A stretch of DNA of 64,000 bases from assembly GCF_010499455.1 (NCBI RefSeq), contig NZ_JAAGOH010000010.1, positions 62,001-126,000 on the forward strand, given 5' to 3'. The stretch comes from Ideonella livida (GTDB lineage Bacteria; Pseudomonadota; Gammaproteobacteria; Burkholderiales; Burkholderiaceae_C). The position numbers and the translations under genes are program-made. A model generated the notes under the pieces. That model searched no databases, had not been told where the DNA came from, and saw nothing but the letters and a program-made list of their open reading frames with translations. Below are positions 39,353 through 48,100 of this stretch, piece after piece; the first letter of the stretch is position 1, and every line of letters begins with the position of its first letter.

Positions 39353-40327
39353 ATGAACGCTCCGACGCCCCTGTCCCGCCAGCGCGCCGCCGACCCCACC
39401 CTCCTGGGGAACGATCCCCTGGCCTGGGCCGCCCGGCAGGCGGATCTGCCCGAAGGCCTGTGGCTGGCCTTGCAGACCCGCCAGCCAGCCCCGACGGGGC
39501 CGACCGCCCTGCGCTTGCTGCGGCTGCAGCCATCCCCCGAAGACCTGGCGGCCTGGACCGCCACACCGGGCCTGCTGCCCCACCTGCGGCTGCGCTGGCC
39601 AGCCCCCTGGACAGGCGACCGGACGGTGCAGGCCACCGCCCTCAGCCCCCTGAACTGTCCGCTGCAGGCGCCGCTGACCCTGTCGCCGGCCGCACGGGCG
39701 GCCATGCCGTCCTGCTACCTGGTCATCGAGCAGGCTCCGCACGGCATGCGGCACAGCCTGCGCACCTACGACCCGGCCGGGCACCCCGGCCTGGTGCTGG
39801 AGGTGGCCCTGGAAGCCGGGGAGGCCCTGGCCAGCCTGGCGGCACGCCTGTGCGAGCCGACCCCTCCCCTGGTCCCCCTGGCCGCTACGCCGGTCCACCT
39901 GCCTCCTGCCGCCACCTGGACCGAGCTGCGCCAGGCCACGCAACTGCCCGCCTGGCTGGCCGCCCAGGGCCAGGGCTGGCATGGGGCCGTGGCCGCACTG
40001 GGTCGCCAAGCGGCGCAGGCCCTGGAAACCGAAGGCTGGGGCGACCTGTTCGCCCTGGCCGCAGCGCGGGGACTGGACCTGCAGGCCCAGGTGCTGCAGA
40101 CCGGGCTGCTCGCCACGGTGGCCCTGCCGGCCAACCGCTTGCCACGGCCCGGCACCTGGACCCCGGCCGCCCTGTGGCGGCTGGCCCTGCCCACCCCCCG
40201 CGGCCTGGCCCAGCGTCTGCTGGCCAGTCTGCCCGGCCCGCAGGCCTGGATGCTGCTGGGGCCGGCCGACCACGACCGGCCGTCCTGCCCCTGGCAGGCC
40301 CTGCTGTCCGTGCTGGCGCCCCGCTGA
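39353..40327 (+). CDS. Diverged haem-degrading-factor-like (HmuS/ChuS) protein
   Basis: A 324-residue cytoplasmic protein. I see no strong family motif, but its order of segments resembles two HmuS/ChuX-type repeats: a GLWLAL segment after the N-terminal helix, then RHSLRTYDPAGHPGLVLEV, which aligns with the RSLQFFDAAGEAVHKV block of the family, and a C-terminal WQALLSVL like the closing WR-LL--L block. The usual length is about 340-370. The haem-ligand and conserved aromatic residues are not evident, so activity may be lost or changed. A good Shine-Dalgarno (AGGAGA) precedes the ATG. Its place after hemP supports a haem role; it could be unrelated. Confidence 0.5.
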   Translation: MNAPTPLSRQRAADPTLLGNDPLAWAARQADLPEGLWLALQTRQPAPTGPTALRLLRLQPSPEDLAAWTATPGLLPHLRLRWPAPWTGDRTVQATALSPLNCPLQAPLTLSPAARAAMPSCYLVIEQAPHGMRHSLRTYDPAGHPGLVLEVALEAGEALASLAARLCEPTPPLVPLAATPVHLPPAATWTELRQATQLPAWLAAQGQGWHGAVAALGRQAAQALETEGWGDLFALAAARGLDLQAQVLQTGLLATVALPANRLPRPGTWTPAALWRLALPTPRGLAQRLLASLPGPQAWMLLGPADHDRPSCPWQALLSVLAPR

Positions 40328-40362
40328 GCCACGCCCCCAAGTCTTGCCCGAGCCCGACGCCC

Positions 40363-41805
40363 ATGTGCCAGCCCACGCGCGCCCCGTCCCGCCTGTTCTC
40401 CGCCCTGCTTGAGGCCACCGGCGCCCTGCCCGGCATCGCCCCCGCCCAGGTGGGCCCGGCGACGGCCCCCGCCGCCGCCGAGGTCCCTTCCGGTGCAGCG
40501 GTTGAGGCCCCCGGTGCCGGATCGCGGCGGCGCCGGCTGTGGGAGCTGGGACCTCACGCCCATTGCCCGGTGGTCGGCGTCTGCCTGCCCATGGGCGCGC
40601 TGCGCCAACTGGGCCTGCGCCACGGCCTGCCCCGCGAGGCCAGCGACTACGAGATCCATGTGCAGGCCAACAGCCTGTGCCGCCAGCGCGGGCCCCTGGC
40701 CGAGGCGATACAGAAGGCGCTGGACCAGCGCTTTGACCTGACGCTTCGCCAGGCCCGGGCGCTCAAGACCCGTGAGGAGCTGGCCGAATGGTGGCAGCAG
40801 CAGGTGCGCCAGGCCAGCGCCTGGCCGGCAGCCTTCTGGTCCACGCTGACCCACCCGCGCTGCGATGCGGCCCTGGAGGAGCTGGTGCTGCAGACGGTGC
40901 ACATGCTGCAGCACCAGGCCGGGGCGACCGACCGGGCCGACTGGGCCCGGCTGCAGGCCCTGGCCGATGAGAACGCCGTGCTTACCCGCGCGCTGGCGGC
41001 GGCCCAGCGCCGGGCCACCGAGGTCAGCGGACAGCAGACCCGGCGCATCGAGCAGCTGCAGGCCCAGGCCATGCAGCTGCGGGCCGACATCCTCAGCCGG
41101 GACACCCAGATCGCCGCGCTCTGGGACGAATTGCGCGGACTGGAGCAAGCCCACCCGGGACTGCCCGAGCGCCAGGCCCTGGCCGAGGAGGTGGCCCAGC
41201 TGCGCCAGCGGGCGCAGGACCTGCAGCGCCAGCTGACCCGCCGGGACGACGAGCTGGCCCGCGCCCGCCAGCGGGCGCACGAGGCCTGGGCGGAGCTGCG
41301 CCAGTGGCGCGCGGCCCAACCCGAGGCGGCCGGCGCCAGCGGGGCGGCAGGGCCGGCCCACGCGTCCGCCCCCCTGGGCCCGCACCCGGCGGGCGCCCCC
41401 GCCGAGGACGCCGCGGAACGGCTGGAGGGCCGCGCCGTGCTGTGCGTGGGTGGGCGCACCGGCAGCGTGCCCGATTACCGCGAGCTGGTGGAGTCCTCCG
41501 GCGCCCGTTTCCTGCACCACGACGGCGGGGTCGAAGACCATGCCGACCGCCTGGAGGCCACGCTCGCCGCGGCCGACCTGGTGATTTGCCAGGCCGGCTG
41601 TGTCAGCCACAACGCCTACTGGCGGGTCAAGAGCCACTGCCGGCGCACCGGCAAACCTTGCGTGTTCATCGAGCGCCCCAGCCAGCACGCGCTGCGCCAG
41701 GCCCTCTGGCGGCTGCAGCCGCTGACCGAAGTGCCCGCGGCGTCCGCCGCATCCCTGCTGGCCGTCGGGCTCTCCCCTCAAGGCGAAGACACACCGGGTC
41801 GATAA
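40363..41805 (+). CDS. DUF2325 protein with long coiled coil
   Basis: A 480-residue soluble protein in three parts. Residues about 50-190 form an N-terminal domain with HCPVVGVCLPMGALRQLGLR, EIHVQANSLCRQRG and VHMLQHQAGA, rich in His and Cys spaced as in a metal or haem site. Residues about 200-325 form a coiled coil (ENAVLTRALAAAQRR onward). Residues 357-455 are the DUF2325 domain: AVLCVGGRTGSVPDYRELVE, then DLVICQAGCVSHNAYWRVK and GKPCVFIERPS. The Rossmann-like DUF2325 domain has no known reaction. The gene follows the HmuS-like gene by 35 bp and probably belongs to the hemP transcript. Confidence 0.85.
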   Translation: MCQPTRAPSRLFSALLEATGALPGIAPAQVGPATAPAAAEVPSGAAVEAPGAGSRRRRLWELGPHAHCPVVGVCLPMGALRQLGLRHGLPREASDYEIHVQANSLCRQRGPLAEAIQKALDQRFDLTLRQARALKTREELAEWWQQQVRQASAWPAAFWSTLTHPRCDAALEELVLQTVHMLQHQAGATDRADWARLQALADENAVLTRALAAAQRRATEVSGQQTRRIEQLQAQAMQLRADILSRDTQIAALWDELRGLEQAHPGLPERQALAEEVAQLRQRAQDLQRQLTRRDDELARARQRAHEAWAELRQWRAAQPEAAGASGAAGPAHASAPLGPHPAGAPAEDAAERLEGRAVLCVGGRTGSVPDYRELVESSGARFLHHDGGVEDHADRLEATLAAADLVICQAGCVSHNAYWRVKSHCRRTGKPCVFIERPSQHALRQALWRLQPLTEVPAASAASLLAVGLSPQGEDTPGR

Positions 41806-41874
41806 GGCCCACAATCGTCCGCGCCGCTGACACCCCGTCAGCAGCCGCTGGACGCTTGAGCCCTTGACCCTGCC

Positions 41875-42939
41875 GTGCCGCCCAACCCCAAGACCCGCCG
41901 CTGGCGGCGCCGTGAACTGCTGAGCCTGCCCCCGCTGGGCGCCGCCGCCGCCATGGTCCGCTGGGCTGGCTGGGCGGGCCTGGCCGGCGTGGGCGGGCTG
42001 GCCGCCCTGTCCACCCTGGGCGGCTGCAACGCCGCAGCGCCCGGTACGCCGCTGCGCATCGGTGCCCATCCCTGGCCCGGGTACGAGCTGCTCTACCTGG
42101 CGCGCCACCACCATCTGCTGGACCCGCGGCGCGCCCGCCTGATCGAGCTGCCCAGCGCCAGCGCCAGCCTGCGGGCCCTGGCCGCCCAGGTGCTCGAGGG
42201 CGCCTGCCTGACGCTGGACGAGGTGATCACCGCCCGTGAACGGGGTCTGCCGCTGGTCATCGTGGCGGTGCTGGACGTGTCGCACGGCGCCGATGTGGTG
42301 CTGGGTCGTCGGCCCATGGCAGCCCTGGACCAGCTGCGCGGCCACCGCATCGGGGTGGAGCCCGGCGCAGTCGGGGCGGTGATGCTGGACGCCTTCCTGC
42401 GCCGCGCCGGCCTGCAGCTGCGTGACATCCAGCGGGTGGACCTGACCATCGACCAGCATGCCCGGGCCTTCCGCCAACGCCAGGTGGAGGCCCTGGTGAC
42501 CTATGAGCCAGTACGCAGTCAGCTGCTGCAATCCGGCGCGGTGCCGCTGTTCAGCAGCGCCGACATCCCCGGGCGCATTGTCGACACCCTGGCCCTGCGG
42601 GCCGATGTGCTGGACGATCCCGCCCGCCTGGAGGCGGCCCGCCACCTGGTGCTGGCCCACTTCCTGGCCCTGCGCCGCTGGCGCGAGGACCCCACCAACG
42701 TCAGCACCGTGCTGGCGCCACGCCTGCAGCTGCCGGCCACCGAGGTCCCCGGCGCCTTCGCCCTGCTGGACTTGCCCGACATCCCCGCCAACCTGCGACT
42801 CATGGGCGGCGGCGAGCGCGGCCTGCCCGGCCAGGCCCGCGAGCTGGTGCAGCTGATGCTGCAGGCCGGCCTGTTGGCGCAGGCGCCCCCGCTGGACGGG
42901 ATGGTGCGTCATGACCTGCTGCCCCGGGAGCTGCTGTGA
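41875..42939 (+). CDS. NitT/TauT-type substrate-binding lipoprotein
   Basis: A 354-residue exported lipoprotein. The N-terminal Arg-rich segment and hydrophobic helix end in a lipobox LGGC (about residue 51). The mature part is a type II periplasmic binding fold: LRIGAHPWPGYELLYLARHH, an aromatic-rich ligand region, the hinge HRIGVEPGAVGAVMLDAFLR, and VDLTIDQHARAFRQRQVEAL. This matches SsuA/TauA/NrtA-type binding proteins of ABC importers, but no permease or ATPase gene is nearby. It starts with GTG and its stop overlaps the start of the sensor kinase by 3 bp (GTGA). It may therefore feed a ligand signal to the kinase. Confidence 0.87.
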   Translation: MPPNPKTRRWRRRELLSLPPLGAAAAMVRWAGWAGLAGVGGLAALSTLGGCNAAAPGTPLRIGAHPWPGYELLYLARHHHLLDPRRARLIELPSASASLRALAAQVLEGACLTLDEVITARERGLPLVIVAVLDVSHGADVVLGRRPMAALDQLRGHRIGVEPGAVGAVMLDAFLRRAGLQLRDIQRVDLTIDQHARAFRQRQVEALVTYEPVRSQLLQSGAVPLFSSADIPGRIVDTLALRADVLDDPARLEAARHLVLAHFLALRRWREDPTNVSTVLAPRLQLPATEVPGAFALLDLPDIPANLRLMGGGERGLPGQARELVQLMLQAGLLAQAPPLDGMVRHDLLPRELL

Positions 42940-45900
42940 AGCCCGCCGCCCCCCCAGAGACCGCGTCCTCCCCTGGGGCCCGCCGCCCCTGGCGCTGGCC
43001 CCTGCGCTGGGCGGTGCCGCTGCTGCTGCTGGTGCTCACGCTGGCCGGCATGGGCCTGACCCTGTTGCGCGAGCTCGCCCGTGACGAGGCGGTGCTGTGG
43101 CAGGAGACCCAGGCCGATGCCCTGCACCAGCTGGGCGTGCTGACCGTGGTGGCCGAGCGCTCCCAGGGCCGTGACCTGGCGCTGCTGACCGAGCTGGTGG
43201 CGCGCACGGCCACCCAGCGGCACCTGGGCCTGGCGGCCATCGTCAACGCCCAGGGCCAGGTGTGGATCAGCAGCCAAAGCGCGCGTATCGGGCAGCCCGC
43301 CGAAGCCCTGGACGGCCTGCAGGCGCCCTGGCTGAGCACCCTGCGGCCCGGCGGCGACGCCCAGGTGCACCTGGACCCCGTGCACCACAGCCTGATGGTG
43401 CTGCAGGCCCTGCCCTGGCAGGATGACGGCAACAACCTGCGGGGCCGCGGCCAGGTGGTGGTGGTACTGCGCTACGAGCTGGGCGAAGCGCTGGCCGCCA
43501 TGCGCCAGCGCTCGCTGCAGGACCACCTGCCCGACGCCGGACTGCTGCTACTGGGCGCGGGCCTGCTCTACCTGCTGCTGCTGCGCGGCCTGCTGCTGCC
43601 GCTGGGCCAACTGCAGCGCGCGGCCGAGCGCCTGGCCCAAGGTCAACTGGAGAGCCGGGTCAAACCCCAGCGCGCCCAGGAACTGCAGGCGGTGGCCGAG
43701 AGCTTCAACACCATGGCCGACACGCTGGTCCGCCAGGTGCAGCGCCTGGAGGACTCGGAACACCACCTGCGCGAACTGGTGAGCGCGGCGCCGGACGCCA
43801 TCATCACCGTCACACCGGAAGGGCGCATCGAGCGTTTCAACCTCGCGGCCGAGCAGCTCTTCGGCTACCTGGCCCGAGAAATCACCGGCCAGCCTTTGGA
43901 CCGCCTGCTGCCCGCGGGCATGGGGCCGGCCCACCAGGCGCTGATGCAGCACTATGCCGCCGAGGACATCCCGCGTGGGCGCCGCATGAGCCAAGGCCGC
44001 GTGGTGCGTGGCCGCCACCGCGACGGCAGCGCCCTGGCACTGGAGGTGGGCATCTCCCGCCTGCGCCTGGCCGACGGCCGCTGGCTCTACACCGCCGTGG
44101 CCCGTGACGTGACCGAACGCCAGCGCGTGGACGAGGAATTGGCCCGCCACCGCCATCACCTGGAAGAGCTGGTGAACAGCCGCACCGCCGAGCTGGCCCG
44201 CTCGCGCGACTTGGCGCAGGCCGCCACCCGGGCCAAGAGCGAATTCCTGGCCAACATGAGCCATGAGATCCGCACCCCGATGAACGCCATCATCGGCCTG
44301 GCCCACCTCACCCGCCAGGGCGCCAGCGCCACCCAGCTGGGCTACCTGGACAAGCTGCAGGGCGCGGCCCGGCACCTGCTGGACATCCTCAACGACATCC
44401 TGGACTTCTCCAAGATCGAGGCCGGCAAGCTCCACCTGGACCCGGTGGACTTCGCCCTGGACGAGCTGGTGGAACAGGCCTGCGAGGTGCTGGGCGAACG
44501 CGCCGCGTCCAAGGGCATCGAACTGGTCGAGCGCATTGCGCCGGACGTGCCCACCCACCTGCACGGCGACCCGCTGCGCCTGCGCCAGGTGCTCATCAAC
44601 CTGCTGGGCAACGCCGTCAAGTTCACCGAACGCGGCCATGTCCGGCTGAACGTGAGCCTGGTGCCAGGTGCCGTGTGGACGCCGGGCGGGCCGGTGCCGC
44701 TGCGGCTGGAGGTGCGGGACACCGGCATCGGCATGGGGCCCGAGGCGCGGGCGCGCCTGTTCCAGGCCTTCGAGCAGGGTGACCGCTCCACCACCCGGCG
44801 CTTTGGCGGCACCGGGCTGGGACTGGCCATCAGTCAGCGCCTGGTACAGCTCATGGGCGGCCAGCTCCAGGCCGACAGCCAAGAAGGTGTGGGCAGCTGC
44901 TTCTGGTTCGACATCGACCTGCAACCGGCCCAGGCCCCGCTGCGCCAGGTGCCGGCCCACCGCCCCTTTGCGGGCCAGCGCGCCCTGGTGGTGGACGACC
45001 TGCCCGAGGCACGCGAGGTGCTTCGCGAGCGCCTGGCCCTGCTGGGCTGGCGCACCGCTGCCGCCGACTCCGGCCTGGCGGCCCTGACGGCCGTGCGCGA
45101 GGCCGAACTCGATGGCGACCCCTTCGCCCTGGTGCTGCTGGACTGGCGCATGCCCGGCATCGACGGCCTGGCCACCGCCCAGCGCCTGCGCGACCGCACC
45201 CTGGAGCGTTGCCCGGTGCTGGTGCTGGTCTCGGCGGTGGGCACGCTGCCGGCGACCAGCCTGCTGCGGGAGCACGGCATCGCCGGGGTGCTGCCCAAGC
45301 CGGTCTCCCCTTCGCAACTGCACGACCTGCTGATTACGCTACTGCCCGGGCCCGACCGCCTGCCGGCCGCCCTGCCCACGCTGCCCCCGCCCGCGCCCGC
45401 CCCGGGTCAGACCCCAGACTGGACGGCTGGCCGCCATGTGCTGCTGGTCGAGGACAACCTGCTCAACCAGGAGGTCAGCAGCCACCTGCTGCGCGCCATG
45501 GGCCTGCAGGTCAGCCTGGCCGAGGATGGCCTGGCCGCCCTGGAAGCGGTGCAGGGCCGGACCGCTGGCTTCGACCTCATCCTGATGGACATGCAGATGC
45601 CGCGCCTGGACGGGCTGGAGGCCACCCGCCGCCTGCGCGCCCTGCCCGGCCTGGGCCCGGTGCCGGTCATCGCCATGACCGCCAACGCCTTTGCCGAGGA
45701 CCGCGCCGCCTGCCAGGCCGCGGGCATGGACGATTTCATTGCCAAGCCGGTGGACCCGGCCACGCTGGAGCAGGTGCTGCGCCGCTGGCTGCAACGTGCG
45801 GAGCCCCCGGCACCGCTGGCATCGGCGCCGGGGGAGGCTACCGGTGCGGCGAACCCAGGAGCCAGCGCGCCGGCCGCGGGGACGGCGGACCCGGTGGCGC

Positions 45901-46271
45901 GCTGGCGGCAGGTCCCCGGGTTGGACGTGGACCTGGGCCTGCACCAGGTCAAGGACAACACCGCGCTCTACGGCCGCCTGCTGCAGATGTTCCTGAGCCA
46001 GCATGGCGACGAGGCCGCCCACCTGCAGCGCCTGGCCAGCGAAGGCCAGGTTGAGGCCCTGGCCCACCGCCTGCACCGGCTCAAGGGCACGCTGGGCACC
46101 CTGGGAGCGCCGGCGCTGGTGGCGCGGCTGGTGCAGACCGAGGCGGACACCGCCGCCCTGCCCGGTCTGCTGGAGGCCCTGCAGGCCCTGGTGCAGGCAC
46201 TGCCTCAGGCCCTGCAGGCACCGGCGTCGCTCAGCGACGCTCCTCCAGTGCCAAGTCCCGCGGATGGCTGA
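42936..46271 (+). CDS. Hybrid sensor histidine kinase with two receivers and HPt
   Basis: A 1111-residue phosphorelay sensor, starting with GTG. Domains: membrane helix (about residues 24-45), periplasmic sensor (46-195), second helix (197-220), HAMP (218-270), PAS (275-390), coiled coil, HisKA with His443 (MSHEIRTPMN), ATPase (NLLGNAVKFTE, DTGIGM, GTGLGLAI), receiver 1 with Asp736 (LDWRMPGIDG), receiver 2 with Asp885 (MDMQMPRLDG), and C-terminal HPt with His1047 (HRLKGTLG). It can pass phosphate His-Asp-His to an output regulator encoded elsewhere, since none is adjacent. Co-expression with the binding lipoprotein upstream suggests that protein is its input. The last 41 bp overlap the convergent DUF4139 gene. 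Confidence 0.95.
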   Translation: MKPAAPPETASSPGARRPWRWPLRWAVPLLLLVLTLAGMGLTLLRELARDEAVLWQETQADALHQLGVLTVVAERSQGRDLALLTELVARTATQRHLGLAAIVNAQGQVWISSQSARIGQPAEALDGLQAPWLSTLRPGGDAQVHLDPVHHSLMVLQALPWQDDGNNLRGRGQVVVVLRYELGEALAAMRQRSLQDHLPDAGLLLLGAGLLYLLLLRGLLLPLGQLQRAAERLAQGQLESRVKPQRAQELQAVAESFNTMADTLVRQVQRLEDSEHHLRELVSAAPDAIITVTPEGRIERFNLAAEQLFGYLAREITGQPLDRLLPAGMGPAHQALMQHYAAEDIPRGRRMSQGRVVRGRHRDGSALALEVGISRLRLADGRWLYTAVARDVTERQRVDEELARHRHHLEELVNSRTAELARSRDLAQAATRAKSEFLANMSHEIRTPMNAIIGLAHLTRQGASATQLGYLDKLQGAARHLLDILNDILDFSKIEAGKLHLDPVDFALDELVEQACEVLGERAASKGIELVERIAPDVPTHLHGDPLRLRQVLINLLGNAVKFTERGHVRLNVSLVPGAVWTPGGPVPLRLEVRDTGIGMGPEARARLFQAFEQGDRSTTRRFGGTGLGLAISQRLVQLMGGQLQADSQEGVGSCFWFDIDLQPAQAPLRQVPAHRPFAGQRALVVDDLPEAREVLRERLALLGWRTAAADSGLAALTAVREAELDGDPFALVLLDWRMPGIDGLATAQRLRDRTLERCPVLVLVSAVGTLPATSLLREHGIAGVLPKPVSPSQLHDLLITLLPGPDRLPAALPTLPPPAPAPGQTPDWTAGRHVLLVEDNLLNQEVSSHLLRAMGLQVSLAEDGLAALEAVQGRTAGFDLILMDMQMPRLDGLEATRRLRALPGLGPVPVIAMTANAFAEDRAACQAAGMDDFIAKPVDPATLEQVLRRWLQRAEPPAPLASAPGEATGAANPGASAPAAGTADPVARWRQVPGLDVDLGLHQVKDNTALYGRLLQMFLSQHGDEAAHLQRLASEGQVEALAHRLHRLKGTLGTLGAPALVARLVQTEADTAALPGLLEALQALVQALPQALQAPASLSDAPPVPSPADG

Positions 46272-47967
46272 TCAGGTAATCGGCCTGCAGCCGCAGGCGT
46301 GAGCCCGGGGCCAGCGTCGGCGTCCAGGCCACCACGCCCGGCTGGTCCTGCCAGTCGCCTGCCGCGGGCGCGGGCTGGAACTGGCGCTGCACCGTGATGC
46401 GCTCATCCAGCGAGACCGGCCCCGCTTCCAGCACCTCCAGCGCCACCGGGCTGCGGTGGCCGTTCTCCACCTCGTAGACCCGCGCCACCCGCCGCTCCTG
46501 ACGGCTGCCGATGAAGCCGCCGCTGGCCTGCTGCGTCTGGGACGGCAGCACCCGCACACGCACGCGCTCGTCGCGGCCAAAGGGCAGCTGCCAACCCAGG
46601 GGATCGGCCGCGCGCAGCACGCTGCGGCCCACCACCTGCCCACCGCGCCACAGCTGCAGCGGGCCTTCGGGATAGACGCCCTCGGGACGGTCCAGTTCGG
46701 CCAACAGCCAGGCCGAAGCGTCCTGGGCCGGCACGGTGCGCACCTTGAGCCGCGCTGGCAGGCGCTGCTGGTCCAGGGTGAAGGCCACCTGCTGACCGCC
46801 CGAGGCCACCGACACCCGACCCGCTACCTCGAACTCGGTGGCGAACTCCCCCTCCACCGCCTGCACCGCAAAGGCCGGCGGCTCATCGGCCTCCACCTTG
46901 GCGGCGCGGGCCTGCAGCCGCTCGGCACCCGGCGCAGGGGCGGGCATCGGAGCGGCCATGGCCATCGGTGCGGCCAGCGCCATGGCCGGACGCGGCTGAC
47001 GCACCTGCAACGCCCAGGGTCGGGGCTCAGGGCCGGCGGTGGCCCCTCGGGGTGAGCCGGTGGACAGGCGCAGGGCCACGGCCTGCCAGTCTTCACCGGT
47101 GTGCTGGCTGACCTGCGCCTGGCGCTCCAGCAGCACCTGGGGCCCAGCGGCGGCGGCGGTGTCAAGCTGGGCGCGATAGGCCGGCGCCCAGGTGGGGCCA
47201 GGCACCTGGTAGACCACCCGCAGCGCCTGATCTCGGGGTGTGCTCAGGGCGATGCGCAACTGTCGCACCTCAGCGGCCTGGCCCTGGGTGCGCTCACGCT
47301 CGGCCAGCAGGGGCTGCAGCTCGGCCTCCACCCCCTCCCGCTCTCGGGACAGACGAGCCTGGGCCTCCAGGGCGCCCTGACCGCTCTTCTGCACCCCGGC
47401 CAGCCAGCCCTGCAGGGCCGCGGCCCCGGTGGGCAGCGGCCGGCCACCCCCAGGCGCAGCGGAGGACGGGCCACGGCCGTCCTCGGTCACGGCCGCCGGA
47501 CCCGCCGGCGCGCGCAGCCAGGCCAGCACGAGCTCATGGCTGGCATGCTCGGCGTTCAGGGCGGACAGCCGCTCTTCCAGGGCCCGGATGCGCCCATCCA
47601 ACGGGCTCTGTGCGCAGGCCGGCACCTCGGCCCGTGGGCGCACCGTGCTGCTGACCGCACCCAGGCGCACCCCCTCGGGCGCCTCCACCTGCAAGCTCGC
47701 CATGTCCAGGCGGGGGCTCAGGCAGTCCAGCACCAGCTCACGGGCGCCGGCGGCCACCACGGCACTGCGCTCCACCTGGGCCAGGCCAGGGTAGACGGTG
47801 ACACGCTCGACCCGCCCGGCAGGCGCGCCCGCCGGTGCCGGGGCCGTCCCCTGCGCCAGCGCGGAGGCGGCGCACAAGGCCAGGGTGGCCGCGGCAGCCG
47901 GTCCGTTCAGGCAGCGGGCAGCAGAGAAGGGGCGCAGGGCCGGCACGGCCTCTGGGATGGCAGGCAT
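46231..47967 (-). CDS. DUF4139 (MuiA-like) exported protein
   Basis: A 578-residue protein with a signal peptide (residues about 1-39, ending ASALAQG). The N-terminal region holds VERVTVYPGLAQVERSAVVA, the DUF4140 pattern at the start of mucoidy-inhibitor MuiA-like proteins. A coiled-coil region (RIRALEERLSALNAEHASHE) follows, then the DUF4139 beta-domain (YQVPGPTWAPAYRAQLDT onward) to the C-terminus. Family function is unclear; envelope-related. A Shine-Dalgarno (GGAG) precedes the ATG at 47967. It is the last gene on the minus strand after the imelysin-like gene, 133 bp away, and overlaps the sensor kinase 3' end by 41 bp. Confidence 0.85.
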   Translation of the reverse strand: MPAIPEAVPALRPFSAARCLNGPAAAATLALCAASALAQGTAPAPAGAPAGRVERVTVYPGLAQVERSAVVAAGARELVLDCLSPRLDMASLQVEAPEGVRLGAVSSTVRPRAEVPACAQSPLDGRIRALEERLSALNAEHASHELVLAWLRAPAGPAAVTEDGRGPSSAAPGGGRPLPTGAAALQGWLAGVQKSGQGALEAQARLSREREGVEAELQPLLAERERTQGQAAEVRQLRIALSTPRDQALRVVYQVPGPTWAPAYRAQLDTAAAAGPQVLLERQAQVSQHTGEDWQAVALRLSTGSPRGATAGPEPRPWALQVRQPRPAMALAAPMAMAAPMPAPAPGAERLQARAAKVEADEPPAFAVQAVEGEFATEFEVAGRVSVASGGQQVAFTLDQQRLPARLKVRTVPAQDASAWLLAELDRPEGVYPEGPLQLWRGGQVVGRSVLRAADPLGWQLPFGRDERVRVRVLPSQTQQASGGFIGSRQERRVARVYEVENGHRSPVALEVLEAGPVSLDERITVQRQFQPAPAAGDWQDQPGVVAWTPTLAPGSRLRLQADYLISHPRDLALEERR

Positions 47968-48100
47968 GGGATCTCCACGGGAGGTGACAGAGACGCCCGA
48001 GGGCCACGGCCAATGGGCCGCCACCCGCGGCGCACCCAGGCCCAACGCACCAGAACCGGTGGCGGTTGGCACCGCCCATCCGGCGCGCTGCGCCGTCGGC

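Noticed and set aside
39766-42912. A 1048-residue minus-strand open frame over the HmuS-like, DUF2325 and binding-protein genes
   Set aside because: Antisense shadow, Gln/Gly/His-rich, no motif, and the plus-strand genes explain the coding signal.
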